In this document: positions 16,279 to 24,344 of the stretch, one piece after another | How positions within the stretch are numbered: the stretch's first letter is position 1 | Layout: every line of letters starts with the position of its first letter | Assembly: GCA_937902305.1 (NCBI GenBank) | Contig: CALDHV010000045.1 | Location: forward strand, 1-41,281 | Source of the DNA: an uncultured Clostridia bacterium | Lineage (GTDB): Bacteria > Bacillota > Clostridia > Oscillospirales > Acutalibacteraceae | DNA: 41,281 nt | Direction of reading: 5' to 3' | The notes under the pieces: generated by a model | The model's input: the letters and a program-made list of their open reading frames with translations, nothing else | What the model was told of the DNA's origin: nothing | Databases searched by the model: none | Made by a program: the position numbers and the translations under genes

Positions 16279-17294
16279 GCCGCGGCACCTCCCTTTTTGG
16301 ATTTGCCGAAGGCACGGGGCATCGTGATGCGCTCGATCAGCGGCACCAGCGTATTGCCGATGATGATGGCGTAGGACACGCCCTCCGCTGAGCTACCGAA
16401 TACGCGGAACATCCCCGTCAGGAAGCCGAGCAGGATGCCGTAAACGATCTGCCCGACCGGGGTGATCGGACTGGTGACATAATCGGTCGCCATAAAGACC
16501 GCACCCGCCAGCAAGCCGCCGGTCAGGAGATGCCCGGCAACATCATAGAGCGGCATAACGCCGTTGCCCGCAAACAGATTGAACAGGAACACAAACACCG
16601 CCGTGCTGACCAGATAGGTGCCGGGGATCCGCCAGGAGATGACCCCGCGCGCGAGCATATAGATCGCGCCGAGCAGGATCGCCATCGAGCAGGTCTCACC
16701 GATACAGCCGGAGTGCATACCGAAAAGTGCTTGGAGCAGATCAATCTCCTCACCCGCGCGCAATGCCGCCAGCGGGGTCGCCGTCGTGCCGGCATCCACC
16801 GTCCAGGTGGTCATCCGCTGACCAAAGCCCGCCAGCGCATCCGTGCCGAAGAGCGTGTCGGCATTGACCGCCGGCATCCCGGCGCCGACCATCTTCGGGA
16901 ACGAAATGAGCAGGAAGCAACGCGCCGCCAGCGCAGGGTTCATGATATTCTGCCCCAGCCCGCCGAACAACTGCTTGACCACCAAAATGGCAAACACACC
17001 GCCGAGCAACGGCACCCACCACGTCACCGACGCCGGCAGGTTCATCGCCAGGATCAGCCCCGTCACCAGCGCCGAGCCGTCGGACACCGTGACCGGCTTT
17101 TTCATCAATTTTTGATAGATGTACTCGGTCAGCATACATGTGGCAACGCTGACCGCAATGACCACCAACGCCCGCAGACCGAAAACGAACACGCCGAACA
17201 GCATCGCGGGGGTCAGCGCGATAGCGACATCCCGCATCACCGATGCGGTGGTCGCGCGACTGCGGATATGGGGAGAAACCGATGCGTTTTTCAT
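16275..17294 (-). CDS. rnfD: Rnf complex subunit D (membrane FMN-binding)
   Basis: 339 residues with about nine or ten membrane helices, as in NqrB/RnfD. The family signature FGGLGQNIMNPALAARCFLL is near 110-129. The flavin site DAGTTATPLA is near 167-176; by alignment with other RnfD proteins FMN should be on Thr173, again added by ApbE. The late motif ATDYVTSPITPVGQIVYG is also characteristic. It relays electrons through the membrane and probably couples them to ion movement. It overlaps rnfC (start) and rnfG (stop) by four bases, so C, D, G, E and A form one translationally coupled run. Confidence 0.96.
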   Translation of the reverse strand: MKNASVSPHIRSRATTASVMRDVAIALTPAMLFGVFVFGLRALVVIAVSVATCMLTEYIYQKLMKKPVTVSDGSALVTGLILAMNLPASVTWWVPLLGGVFAILVVKQLFGGLGQNIMNPALAARCFLLISFPKMVGAGMPAVNADTLFGTDALAGFGQRMTTWTVDAGTTATPLAALRAGEEIDLLQALFGMHSGCIGETCSMAILLGAIYMLARGVISWRIPGTYLVSTAVFVFLFNLFAGNGVMPLYDVAGHLLTGGLLAGAVFMATDYVTSPITPVGQIVYGILLGFLTGMFRVFGSSAEGVSYAIIIGNTLVPLIERITMPRAFGKSKKGGAAA

Positions 17295-18661
17295 ACCTTG
17301 ATCTCTCCTTTCGCCGCTTCTTCCTGCTTTTTCTTTTCCTCCGCCGCTTTCCGTCGGCGTTCAGCCGCCACAGCGGAGCGCGCGTATTTGAAGCTCTGCG
17401 TCAGCCGGCGCTTTGCCGGGCAAACGAATGTACAGCATCCGCACTCGATACATTCCATACCGTTATGTGCCTCAAAGCCCGCAAGGTCGGCGGCGTCGGC
17501 GTATTCCGCCAACAGCGTCGGCACCAGCATTTCGGGGCAAGCCTCGACACAGCGTCCGCAACGGATGCACGCGGTCGGCTCAAATGCCGCGACCTCATCG
17601 TGTACCATCCCGAGGATGGAGGAGGAGGTCTTGGTCACCGGCACATGCAGATCGGTCATCGCCACGCCCATCATCGGGCCGCCGGAAATGATCTTCTCCG
17701 GCTCGGTCTTGAAGCCGCCGCCCGCCGCCAGCACCTCGGCGTGGTCACTGCCGACCGGCACCGCCAGATTGCAGGGGGTTGCCGCCGCGTCACCGGTGAC
17801 GGTCATCACAGTGGTGATCTGCGGGATGTGCAGGCACACCGCGTTGAAAATGGAAACGACCGTGGACACATTGATGACGACGCAACCAGCGTTGATCGGG
17901 AGCTGTGACGAGCAGATGTCCCGCCCGGTCACGGCGTGAATGAGCATCCGCTCACCGCCCTGCGGGTACTTGACCTTGAGCGGCATCACGGAGATGCGCG
18001 CCTTGTCCGCCGTCTTTTCGGTCAGCAGGCGGATCGCCTGCGGCTTATTCGTCTCGATCCCGAACACGCCGCGCGCATCGGGGAAAAGCTGTAAAACGAT
18101 CTCCAGACCGGCGACCAGCTTATCCGTCATTTCCATCATCATCCGATAGTCCGAGGTGAGATACGGCTCGCACTCGGCGGCATTGACGATAACGGTATCG
18201 GGCGAAACGCCCGGCTTCATCGTCAGCTTGACATGGGTCGGGAAGCCCGCACCGCCCTGTCCGACGATGCCCGCGTCGCGGATGATATTCAGTATTTCCT
18301 CATTGGACAGCGTGGCGGGATCCCGCTCCTGCCCGTATTCCGGCATCGTTTCGAAAGCACCATCGTTGTCGATCACCACCGACATCACCGATGCACCGTT
18401 GATGGTGCGTCGCGGCTCGATCGCCTTGACCGTGCCGGACACCGCACTGCATATCGCCGTGGACATAAACCCGCCCGGCTCGGCGAGCATTTGCCCCACC
18501 AGGACGCGATCACCCACCGCCACGACCGGCTTTGCCGGTGCGCCGATGTGCTGTGCCAGCGGATAGACCGCCTCACCCGTCGGGCGGAATGCTCCGATCG
18601 CCGCATCGGCGGTCAGTGCTTTTCCGTCAGCCGGATGAACACCGTGCTTGAAGGATCGCAT
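17291..18661 (-). CDS. rnfC: Rnf complex subunit C (NAD+-reducing peripheral subunit)
   Basis: 456 residues, soluble. The NADH/FMN-binding Rossmann-like motif GQGGAGFPTHVKL is at 134-146. Two [4Fe-4S] motifs are near the C-terminus: CIRCGRCVEACP near 367 and CIECGCCTFVCP near 407. The last 40 residues are a Lys/Ala/Glu-rich helix. RnfC is the cytoplasmic subunit where NAD+ is reduced with electrons that RnfB received from ferredoxin. It is the first rnf gene; AGGGGG is nine bases upstream of the ATG. No clear promoter separates it from lysC, only a hairpin, so it may be partly read through from the hom-lysC message. Confidence 0.96.
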   Translation of the reverse strand: MRSFKHGVHPADGKALTADAAIGAFRPTGEAVYPLAQHIGAPAKPVVAVGDRVLVGQMLAEPGGFMSTAICSAVSGTVKAIEPRRTINGASVMSVVIDNDGAFETMPEYGQERDPATLSNEEILNIIRDAGIVGQGGAGFPTHVKLTMKPGVSPDTVIVNAAECEPYLTSDYRMMMEMTDKLVAGLEIVLQLFPDARGVFGIETNKPQAIRLLTEKTADKARISVMPLKVKYPQGGERMLIHAVTGRDICSSQLPINAGCVVINVSTVVSIFNAVCLHIPQITTVMTVTGDAAATPCNLAVPVGSDHAEVLAAGGGFKTEPEKIISGGPMMGVAMTDLHVPVTKTSSSILGMVHDEVAAFEPTACIRCGRCVEACPEMLVPTLLAEYADAADLAGFEAHNGMECIECGCCTFVCPAKRRLTQSFKYARSAVAAERRRKAAEEKKKQEEAAKGEIKV

Positions 18662-18723
18662 TGATTGTTACCCCCTTTTATATTTAACCCGGAGCCCTGC
18701 CGGGTATCATGGCAAAAGGAACA

Positions 18724-18751
18724 CCGCGGAGGAGACATTCCTCCCCCGCGG
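18724..18751 (-). terminator. Hairpin after lysC
   Basis: CCGCGGAGGAG and CTCC..CCGCGG pair around ACATTC just past the lysC stop, and TTCCTTTTG follows on the minus strand. It is a moderately good intrinsic terminator separating lysC from rnfC. A second small hairpin (ACCCGG/CCGGGT, 18687-18705) lies just upstream of the rnfC ribosome site. Confidence 0.55.
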
Positions 18752-18756
18752 GCCGG

Positions 18757-19962
18757 TCATTCGTCAAAAAACTTGCTATGTACCGCCTGAACAGCGCGGT
18801 CGGCATCCTTTTTATCCACCACGACCGACACACGGATCTCGCTCGACGAGATCATCTGAATATTGATCGCGGCATCCGCCAGCGCCTCAAACATTTTTGA
18901 CGCAACACCCTCATGCGTTTCCATACCCGCGCCGATGATGGACACCTTCGCCACGTCGCTGTCATAGGAAAGGCTCTCCGCGCCCATCATATCGCAGTAA
19001 TCCTGCAACGCATCCACCGCATTCTGCGCACTCTTGGCAGGAACGGTGAAAGCAATATCCTTGGTGCCGTTGCGTCCGATGGATTGCAAGATATTATCCA
19101 CCGTGATATGCGCCGCCGCGACACGGGAAAACACCTTGAACGCGATACCGGGATTATCCGGCAGAGCCGTAATGGACACACGGGCGATGCCGTCGTCCTT
19201 TGCCACGCCTTTTATCATCATAGATTCCATCTTCGTTACCTCCCTGACCTTCGTTCCGGTCGCTTTTTTCATACTGGAAAGCACTTCCAGCTCGACATTG
19301 TATTTCTTCGCCATTTCCACCGAGCGGTTATTGAGCACCTGCGCACCGGAGGTCGCCATTTCCAGCATTTCGTCATAGGTGATCTCATTGAGCTTGCGGG
19401 TATTCGTGACCTTGCGCGGATCGGCGGTATACACGCCCTCCACGTCGGTGTAGATCTGGCACAGATCGGCGTGCATCGACGCCGCGATCGCCACCGCGCT
19501 GGTGTCCGAGCCGCCGCGTCCGAGCGTCGTCAGATCGTCGTATTTATTCAGCCCCTGGAATCCCGCGACCACGACGATGCGCTTGCGGTCAAGCTCGGAA
19601 CGGATACGCTCCGGGTTGACACGCTTGATGCGGGCGGAGCCATACTGACTGTTGGTCTCAAAGCCCGCCTGCCAGCCGAGCAGCGACACCGCCGGGCATC
19701 CCAGCTTTTCGATCGCCATGGCGAGCAACGCGATGGAGATCTGCTCTCCCGCCGCCATCAGCATATCCATTTCCCGCTTGCCGGCGGCTTCGTTGATCTC
19801 CTCCGCCTTGGCGATCAGATCATCCGTCGTATCGCCCTGCGCCGAGACCACCACGACAACATCGTTGCCCTCTTTGTATTTTTCCGTGACCAGCTCCGCC
19901 ACGTGACGGACGCGCTCGGCATTTGCCACCGAGCTGCCGCCGAATTTCTGTACGATCAGCAT
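18757..19962 (-). CDS. lysC: Aspartate kinase
   Basis: 401 residues, a monofunctional aspartokinase. It phosphorylates L-aspartate with ATP, the first step to lysine, threonine and methionine (and diaminopimelate for the wall). The N-terminal kinase domain shows KFGGSSV at 6-12, the VVVVSAQGDTTDDL segment near 36-49, and GFQGLNKYDDLTTLGRGGSD near 130-149. Two ACT domains occupy about 255-401 and normally bind lysine or threonine for feedback control. AGGAG is seven bases before the ATG. It follows hom by 15 bases, so hom and lysC are an operon. I saw no lysine riboswitch or T-box upstream. Confidence 0.96.
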   Translation of the reverse strand: MLIVQKFGGSSVANAERVRHVAELVTEKYKEGNDVVVVVSAQGDTTDDLIAKAEEINEAAGKREMDMLMAAGEQISIALLAMAIEKLGCPAVSLLGWQAGFETNSQYGSARIKRVNPERIRSELDRKRIVVVAGFQGLNKYDDLTTLGRGGSDTSAVAIAASMHADLCQIYTDVEGVYTADPRKVTNTRKLNEITYDEMLEMATSGAQVLNNRSVEMAKKYNVELEVLSSMKKATGTKVREVTKMESMMIKGVAKDDGIARVSITALPDNPGIAFKVFSRVAAAHITVDNILQSIGRNGTKDIAFTVPAKSAQNAVDALQDYCDMMGAESLSYDSDVAKVSIIGAGMETHEGVASKMFEALADAAINIQMISSSEIRVSVVVDKKDADRAVQAVHSKFFDE

Positions 19963-19977
19963 ATCTATTCTCCTCTA

Positions 19978-21219
19978 TTATATATGGCTGTACAGCCGGA
20001 TAGCCCGCTTGAGCTCCATTCCCTGCAGGGAGGCGATCTTCTCCTCCAACATATATTCCGGCATACACGGAGTAATGAATGCCACCTCGTTTTCCGGTGC
20101 GTCGGGGACGGTGATCATCCGCACATCGCCGAAGGTCTGTCCGATCTGCACCAGCGCACGGGCATCCTTTTCAAAACTGAAGCGCACCAGCATCGACGCG
20201 GGTGCCAGCCGGTGATCCCGCACATAGCCGTCCTCCGCCTCGCCCCAGAACAGGTACTTGCGGGCGTGCAAGTGCTTGACCTCGTCGATGACGTCCGCCA
20301 CCACCGCGCTGGCGGTGGGAAGCTTGCCCGCGCCGCGTCCGACGAATACCACGTCGCCGACGCTGTCGCCGCGCACCATAATGCCGTTGAACACATCATC
20401 AACATCCGCCAGCAGATTTTCCTTCGGCAGGATCATCGGTGCGACCATCACAAACAGATGCCCGTCCTCGGTACGGGTCGCCTTGCCGACCAGCTTAATC
20501 ACCCCGCCGCACGCCGCGGCATAGGCGACATCCGCCTCGGTGATCGCAGTGATGCCCTCGGTATAGACCGCATCGGGATAGACGTGCTTGCCGAAGGCAA
20601 GCGATGCCAGAATACAGATCTTGCGGCAGGCGTCCATTCCCTCGACATCGGAGGCGGGGTTGCGCTCGGCATAGCCGAGCTTCTGCGCCAGCGCCAGCGC
20701 GCCGTCAAAGGACATCTTATCCCGGATCATCCGGGTCAGCATAAAGTTGGTCGTGCCGTTGAGGATACCGGCGATCTCGAACACCTCGTTTGCCGCCAGG
20801 CACTGGTCGATCGGGCGCAGGATCGGGATACCGCCGCCGACGCTCGCCTCAAACAGAAAGTTGAGGTTGTTTTCCCGCGCGATGGCAAGCAGCTCCGCGC
20901 CCTTCGCCGCCACCAGCTCCTTATTAGAGGTGACGACGCTCTTGCCGCGCAACAGGCACGCCTTAACATAATCATACGCCGGATGAAGCCCGCCCATCGT
21001 CTCGACGACGATGCGTATTTCCTCATCCTCGAGGATGTCCTCAAAGCGGGTGGTGAAAATGTCCGCATAGCTCAATTCCGGGAAGGTGCGCAGGTCAAGG
21101 ATACGCTTGACCGCGATCTTGTCTCCCGCCTTGGCAGCGATGCCTGCGGCATTATGCTGTAAGACCTCGGCGACGCCGGAGCCGACGACGCCGTGTCCCA
21201 AAATGGCAATAGCTATCAT
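19978..21219 (-). CDS. hom: Homoserine dehydrogenase
   Basis: 413 residues from the ATG at 21219 (417 from one at 21231; the AAAGGATG ribosome site overlaps the earlier ATG, so the later one is favoured). It reduces aspartate semialdehyde to homoserine with NAD(P)H. The Rossmann motif ILGHGVVGSGVAEVL begins at residue 6, VVTSNKELVA lies near 96-105, and DVEGMDACRKICILASLAFG near 200-219 is the catalytic domain's substrate-binding region. The C-terminal 65 residues resemble an ACT domain. It lies 25 bp after the penicillin-binding protein gene and 15 bp before lysC, in the same direction, so all three may share a transcript starting at the promoter near 23700. Confidence 0.95.
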   Translation of the reverse strand: MIAIAILGHGVVGSGVAEVLQHNAAGIAAKAGDKIAVKRILDLRTFPELSYADIFTTRFEDILEDEEIRIVVETMGGLHPAYDYVKACLLRGKSVVTSNKELVAAKGAELLAIARENNLNFLFEASVGGGIPILRPIDQCLAANEVFEIAGILNGTTNFMLTRMIRDKMSFDGALALAQKLGYAERNPASDVEGMDACRKICILASLAFGKHVYPDAVYTEGITAITEADVAYAAACGGVIKLVGKATRTEDGHLFVMVAPMILPKENLLADVDDVFNGIMVRGDSVGDVVFVGRGAGKLPTASAVVADVIDEVKHLHARKYLFWGEAEDGYVRDHRLAPASMLVRFSFEKDARALVQIGQTFGDVRMITVPDAPENEVAFITPCMPEYMLEEKIASLQGMELKRAIRLYSHI

Positions 21220-21244
21220 AGATTTACTCATCCTTTACTCAAGT

Positions 21245-23632
21245 TCAAAATGGAAAAAACGGGAAAAACGGGTTGCGATTATCGCCATCATCCTCGTCCT
21301 CCTCTTGAGGAGACGGGGTGGTCGGGGTCGGCTCATCCTGCCCGATCTCGGTCGGCGCGGCGGCGCCGGCAGTCGTTTCGTCGGTGCCGGAGGACGCGGC
21401 GGTCGTGGTGCCGGTCGTAGAGATCCCGCTTCCTGCGCCGTGCTTATCGCAATACTCCGGCACATTGGACGACTTATAGGTGCCGGTATCGGTGGACGGA
21501 CAACCGTCGGTCGCCAGCAGACCGGTCGCGGTGCAATATTTCGCCGTGACGATGCCGCTGGGCTTCTCGAAGTTCTTGATCGGCTTGCCCTTGTGGAGCT
21601 CTTTCATCGCCAGATTCCACAGATTGCGGGCGGCGGAGGTCTGCGCTCCCTTGGTCAGCACGGTGTTGTTATCATAGCCGAACCAGCTTGCCGCGGCATA
21701 ATATCCGGTGCCGCCGGCGAAATACACATCCTTTTCGTTTTCGGAGGTGCCGGTCTTGGCATACACCAACCAGCCGGGCCACGACTTGTTGAGGCCCGCC
21801 GCCGTACCGAGCGTGGTGACGCGCTCCATCAGCTTGATCATCACATAGCAGGTCTGTTCATCCAGCACCATCGTGGATTTCTGCCCGCCGATGAGCAGGG
21901 TGGAAGTCTGCTCGTCCTCGCCGCGCAGAACTTTATAATAGGTATAGGGCTTGTTGTAGAAGCCGCCGCTGCCATACACGGCATAGCCCGCCGCCATATC
22001 CCGCGCGGTCACGCCGATGGTGAATGCACCGAGCGCCATAGGCGCCAAATCGACGTCCGAAACGACCTTGCCGTTGATTTCCTGATTGTTCACCAGTGTG
22101 GATAGACCGAACGTATTGGTCGCGTAGTCAAAGCTACGTTGCGGGGTCAGATTTTGCACCAGACGCGCCGCGACGGTGTTGAGCGATTTCTGCAAAGCGA
22201 CACCGAGCAGGACATTGCCGCGGTCGGGTGTGCCGCGTGCCTCGTAGTTATGCGGCCATTTGGTGCCGTTGGGCAGTGTGATGGGCGCATCCCGCATGAC
22301 CGAGGAATAATGCACCATATCCAGCGCGACCGACGGGCCGTAGGAGGTCAGCGGCTTGATAGACGATCCGGGGGAGCGCATCGACTGGGTGGAACGGTTG
22401 AGCACCCGGTTGGCGGTCTTATCGCCCCGTCCGCCGATGGTCGCGACCACCTTGCCGGTGTAGTCTACCGCGAAAAACGCGGTTTGCGGATCCTCCTTGT
22501 CCTTTTTCAGATGGGTCGGGAAGTTCTTTTCGTTCGCATAGATCGCTTCGATCGCGTGCTGGGTGTCGGGGTCCTCGGCGGAATAGATCGACAATCCGCC
22601 GTAGAACACGATATTTTCGGCATAGTTATAGGTGTAGCCGTATTCCTCCATCAGGTCGTCGATGACGTCCTCGACCACCAGGTCGGTGTAGTAATCCTGC
22701 ACCGTCTGGTGTACGGCACTGCTCTTGATGACCAGCTCCTCATTGTACGCCTGGATATATTCCTCTTTGGAGATCATCCCGAGCTCATACATCTTGGCAA
22801 GCACAATCCGCTGACGCTGACGCACATTTTCGGGGTGCTGATACGGGTCATACAGGCTCGGGTTATTGGTGATACTGACCAGCGCCGCCGCTTCGGCAAG
22901 GTCAAGCTCCTGCACCTCTTTGCCGAAATAGTAGCGCGCGCCGATACCCACACCGACCAGCTCGCCGGTCAGCGGCATATTGTTGAGGTACGCCTCCAGT
23001 ACCTCCCGTTTGGTGCTTTCGTTGCGCTCCAGCTCGATGGCGGCGAGGATCTCATTGACCTTACGCTTGATGGTGTGGTCTTTTTCCTGCGTGGTGACAC
23101 GGATGAGCTGTTGGGTGATGGTGGAGCCGCCGTACTCGGTCGAGCCGACGTGGAACATACGGTTGACGACCAGGTTTGCCATAGCGCCCACCGTCCGCTT
23201 CCAGTCCACGCCGTTGTGATCCCAGAAGCGTTCGTCCTCGATCGCGATCAGCGCATTCTGCACATCGAGCGGGATCTCCTTGAGATCCACCCACACGCAG
23301 TTACCGCCGAGCAGGTTGTGATACGGCTCCCATTCGCCGTCGTCATTTTGGATATAGATGACCGAACGGGTTTCCATCGACATCTTGCCGAGCTCCGGCA
23401 AATTAGTTCCGTCCTGGAAGGTCTTGACGATATACACGACCAGCACACTGCCGACGATACAGACGGTGATGACACCGATCAAAGCCACCGTCAGGATCAA
23501 CCGACCCAGCCGCCGCCAAAAATGACCTCTCTTCTTCTCTCTGTGAAATAGGTTCGTAAAGAACGTCTTGACCTTTTCCGCCAATGAGCCGAGGGCCGGC
23601 GCACCGCCCTTTCCGAACAGCTTTTTCATCAT
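21245..23632 (-). CDS. Class A penicillin-binding protein (PBP1A family)
   Basis: 795 residues. A short cytoplasmic N-terminus and one membrane helix (about 44-69) precede the GT51 glycosyltransferase domain, with catalytic EDERFWDHNGVDW (Glu132) and GGSTITQQL at 168-176. The transpeptidase domain has SSIK (Ser423 to Lys426), SLN at 483-485 and KTGTS at 626-630. It polymerises lipid II into glycan strands and cross-links stem peptides outside the membrane. The end is a low-complexity Thr/Ser/Pro and acidic tail (about 725-795) finishing in repeated Phe/Pro. The ATG at 23632 is chosen because AGGAGG lies eight bases upstream; an open extension to 23725 runs through the promoter. hom follows after 25 bp. 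Confidence 0.94.
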   Translation of the reverse strand: MMKKLFGKGGAPALGSLAEKVKTFFTNLFHREKKRGHFWRRLGRLILTVALIGVITVCIVGSVLVVYIVKTFQDGTNLPELGKMSMETRSVIYIQNDDGEWEPYHNLLGGNCVWVDLKEIPLDVQNALIAIEDERFWDHNGVDWKRTVGAMANLVVNRMFHVGSTEYGGSTITQQLIRVTTQEKDHTIKRKVNEILAAIELERNESTKREVLEAYLNNMPLTGELVGVGIGARYYFGKEVQELDLAEAAALVSITNNPSLYDPYQHPENVRQRQRIVLAKMYELGMISKEEYIQAYNEELVIKSSAVHQTVQDYYTDLVVEDVIDDLMEEYGYTYNYAENIVFYGGLSIYSAEDPDTQHAIEAIYANEKNFPTHLKKDKEDPQTAFFAVDYTGKVVATIGGRGDKTANRVLNRSTQSMRSPGSSIKPLTSYGPSVALDMVHYSSVMRDAPITLPNGTKWPHNYEARGTPDRGNVLLGVALQKSLNTVAARLVQNLTPQRSFDYATNTFGLSTLVNNQEINGKVVSDVDLAPMALGAFTIGVTARDMAAGYAVYGSGGFYNKPYTYYKVLRGEDEQTSTLLIGGQKSTMVLDEQTCYVMIKLMERVTTLGTAAGLNKSWPGWLVYAKTGTSENEKDVYFAGGTGYYAAASWFGYDNNTVLTKGAQTSAARNLWNLAMKELHKGKPIKNFEKPSGIVTAKYCTATGLLATDGCPSTDTGTYKSSNVPEYCDKHGAGSGISTTGTTTAASSGTDETTAGAAAPTEIGQDEPTPTTPSPQEEDEDDGDNRNPFFPFFPF

Positions 23633-23686
23633 TTTCCGTTCCTCCTTGGAATACAGACAAATCGAAAAAACAAAATCCCCTACTAT

Positions 23687-23715
23687 ATAATATTGCAATA
23701 ATAATAGTATTGCAA
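23687..23715 (-). promoter_or_regulatory. Promoter of the penicillin-binding protein gene
   Basis: Minus strand TTGCAA (23715-23710), 17-base spacer, TATTAT (23692-23687), about 55 bases before the ATG at 23632, in an A+T-rich stretch that contrasts with the GC-rich genes. Confidence 0.7.
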
Positions 23716-23838
23716 AATTGCGCAAATGTCAAACACATTTTGCGATTTCCGTCGGTTTTTTCACATTTTTCCTCTTTTCGCGGTATCTTTTGCGCCTTTT
23801 ACGGGCAAACTACCGACAAAAAAGAGGAGGGATTTGCT

Positions 23839-24150
23839 GTGAAATCTGCCAAAAGGGTCGTTTTACTTGCCATTGCCGTCTCTTTACTGATCGTCGCGGT
23901 GGTACTGTTTGTCATTTTCCGCTTTTGGCTGCCGCAGAGGGCACCGCGCGCGGCGGACGAGCCGCAGTTCGTCATCGGCGACTGGAACGGGCAGGTGGCG
24001 GTGTTTGAGGGGGGCGAGGAATATCCGATCCGGGTATTCGACGTTTTCACCGCCGCCCTGCCCGCCGAGGAACAAGCCCGCGTCCTCGCCGGCATCCCCG
24101 CCCAGGACGAGGATCGCCTGAGCGTGCTATTGGAGGACTATACAAGTTGA
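23839..24150 (+). CDS. Small single-pass membrane protein of unknown function
   Basis: 103 residues from a GTG at 23839, preceded by GAGGAGGG at a good distance. Residues 5-28 are a membrane helix (RVVLLAIAVSLLIVAVVLFV). The rest is a small outside or soluble domain with FVIGDWNGQVAVFEGGEEYPI and a C-terminal RLSVLLEDYTS. The pattern (short beta hairpin mentioning own-function residues VAVFEGG, then FDVFTAALPAEEQ, then an LxxLLEDYTS end) looks like a conserved clostridial family, possibly related to BofC C-terminal-type domains, but I cannot confirm that. It is divergent from the penicillin-binding protein gene and ends at a strong terminator. A longer open frame upstream overlaps that gene's promoter and is not credible. 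Confidence 0.7.
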   Translation: MKSAKRVVLLAIAVSLLIVAVVLFVIFRFWLPQRAPRAADEPQFVIGDWNGQVAVFEGGEEYPIRVFDVFTAALPAEEQARVLAGIPAQDEDRLSVLLEDYTS

Positions 24151-24174
24151 GATCAGCGGTCAGAGGATCGAAAA

Positions 24175-24214
24175 GGGGTTGCTGAAGAAGTCAACGGACT
24201 TCTTCGGCAACCCC
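24175..24214 (+). terminator. Intrinsic terminator of the small membrane protein gene
   Basis: GGGGTTGCTGAAGAAGTC (24175-24192) pairs with 24197-24214 at all 18 positions if one G-T pair is counted, with an AACG loop. GCCTTTTATTTGTT follows. A strong plus-strand Rho-independent terminator. Confidence 0.9.
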
Positions 24215-24288
24215 GCCTTTTATTTGTTCCCGTCGGGACGGCGTTGCCCCACGCCAAATAAAAACTATGCGAAAATATGGATTTTGAC

Positions 24289-24317
24289 TTGAATTGCCGC
24301 AGAAAAGATGGTATACT
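24289..24317 (+). promoter_or_regulatory. Promoter of the LamG/GH16 gene block
   Basis: TTGAAT (24289-24294), 17-base spacer and TATACT (24312-24317) with an extended -10 TGG before it. AGGGGGGGAG and the ATG at 24345 follow. The three downstream genes are probably one transcript. Confidence 0.7.
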
Positions 24318-24344
24318 GTACCAAAGAAAAAGGGGGGGAGTAGG

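Noticed and set aside
18661..18757. A riboswitch or T-box before rnfC or lysC
   Set aside because: The rnfC leader has only two small hairpins, and the gaps before lysC (15 bp) and hom (25 bp) are far too short for a lysine riboswitch or T-box.
18913..21162. A 749-codon open frame on the plus strand opposite lysC and hom
   Set aside because: It lies wholly antisense to two clear enzymes, has a low-complexity His/Arg/Gln-rich composition and no ribosome site. Long antisense frames are common in GC-rich DNA. The same applies to 5607-6809, 16530-17939, 22139-23551, 24459-25442, 25111-26202 and 37982-38875.
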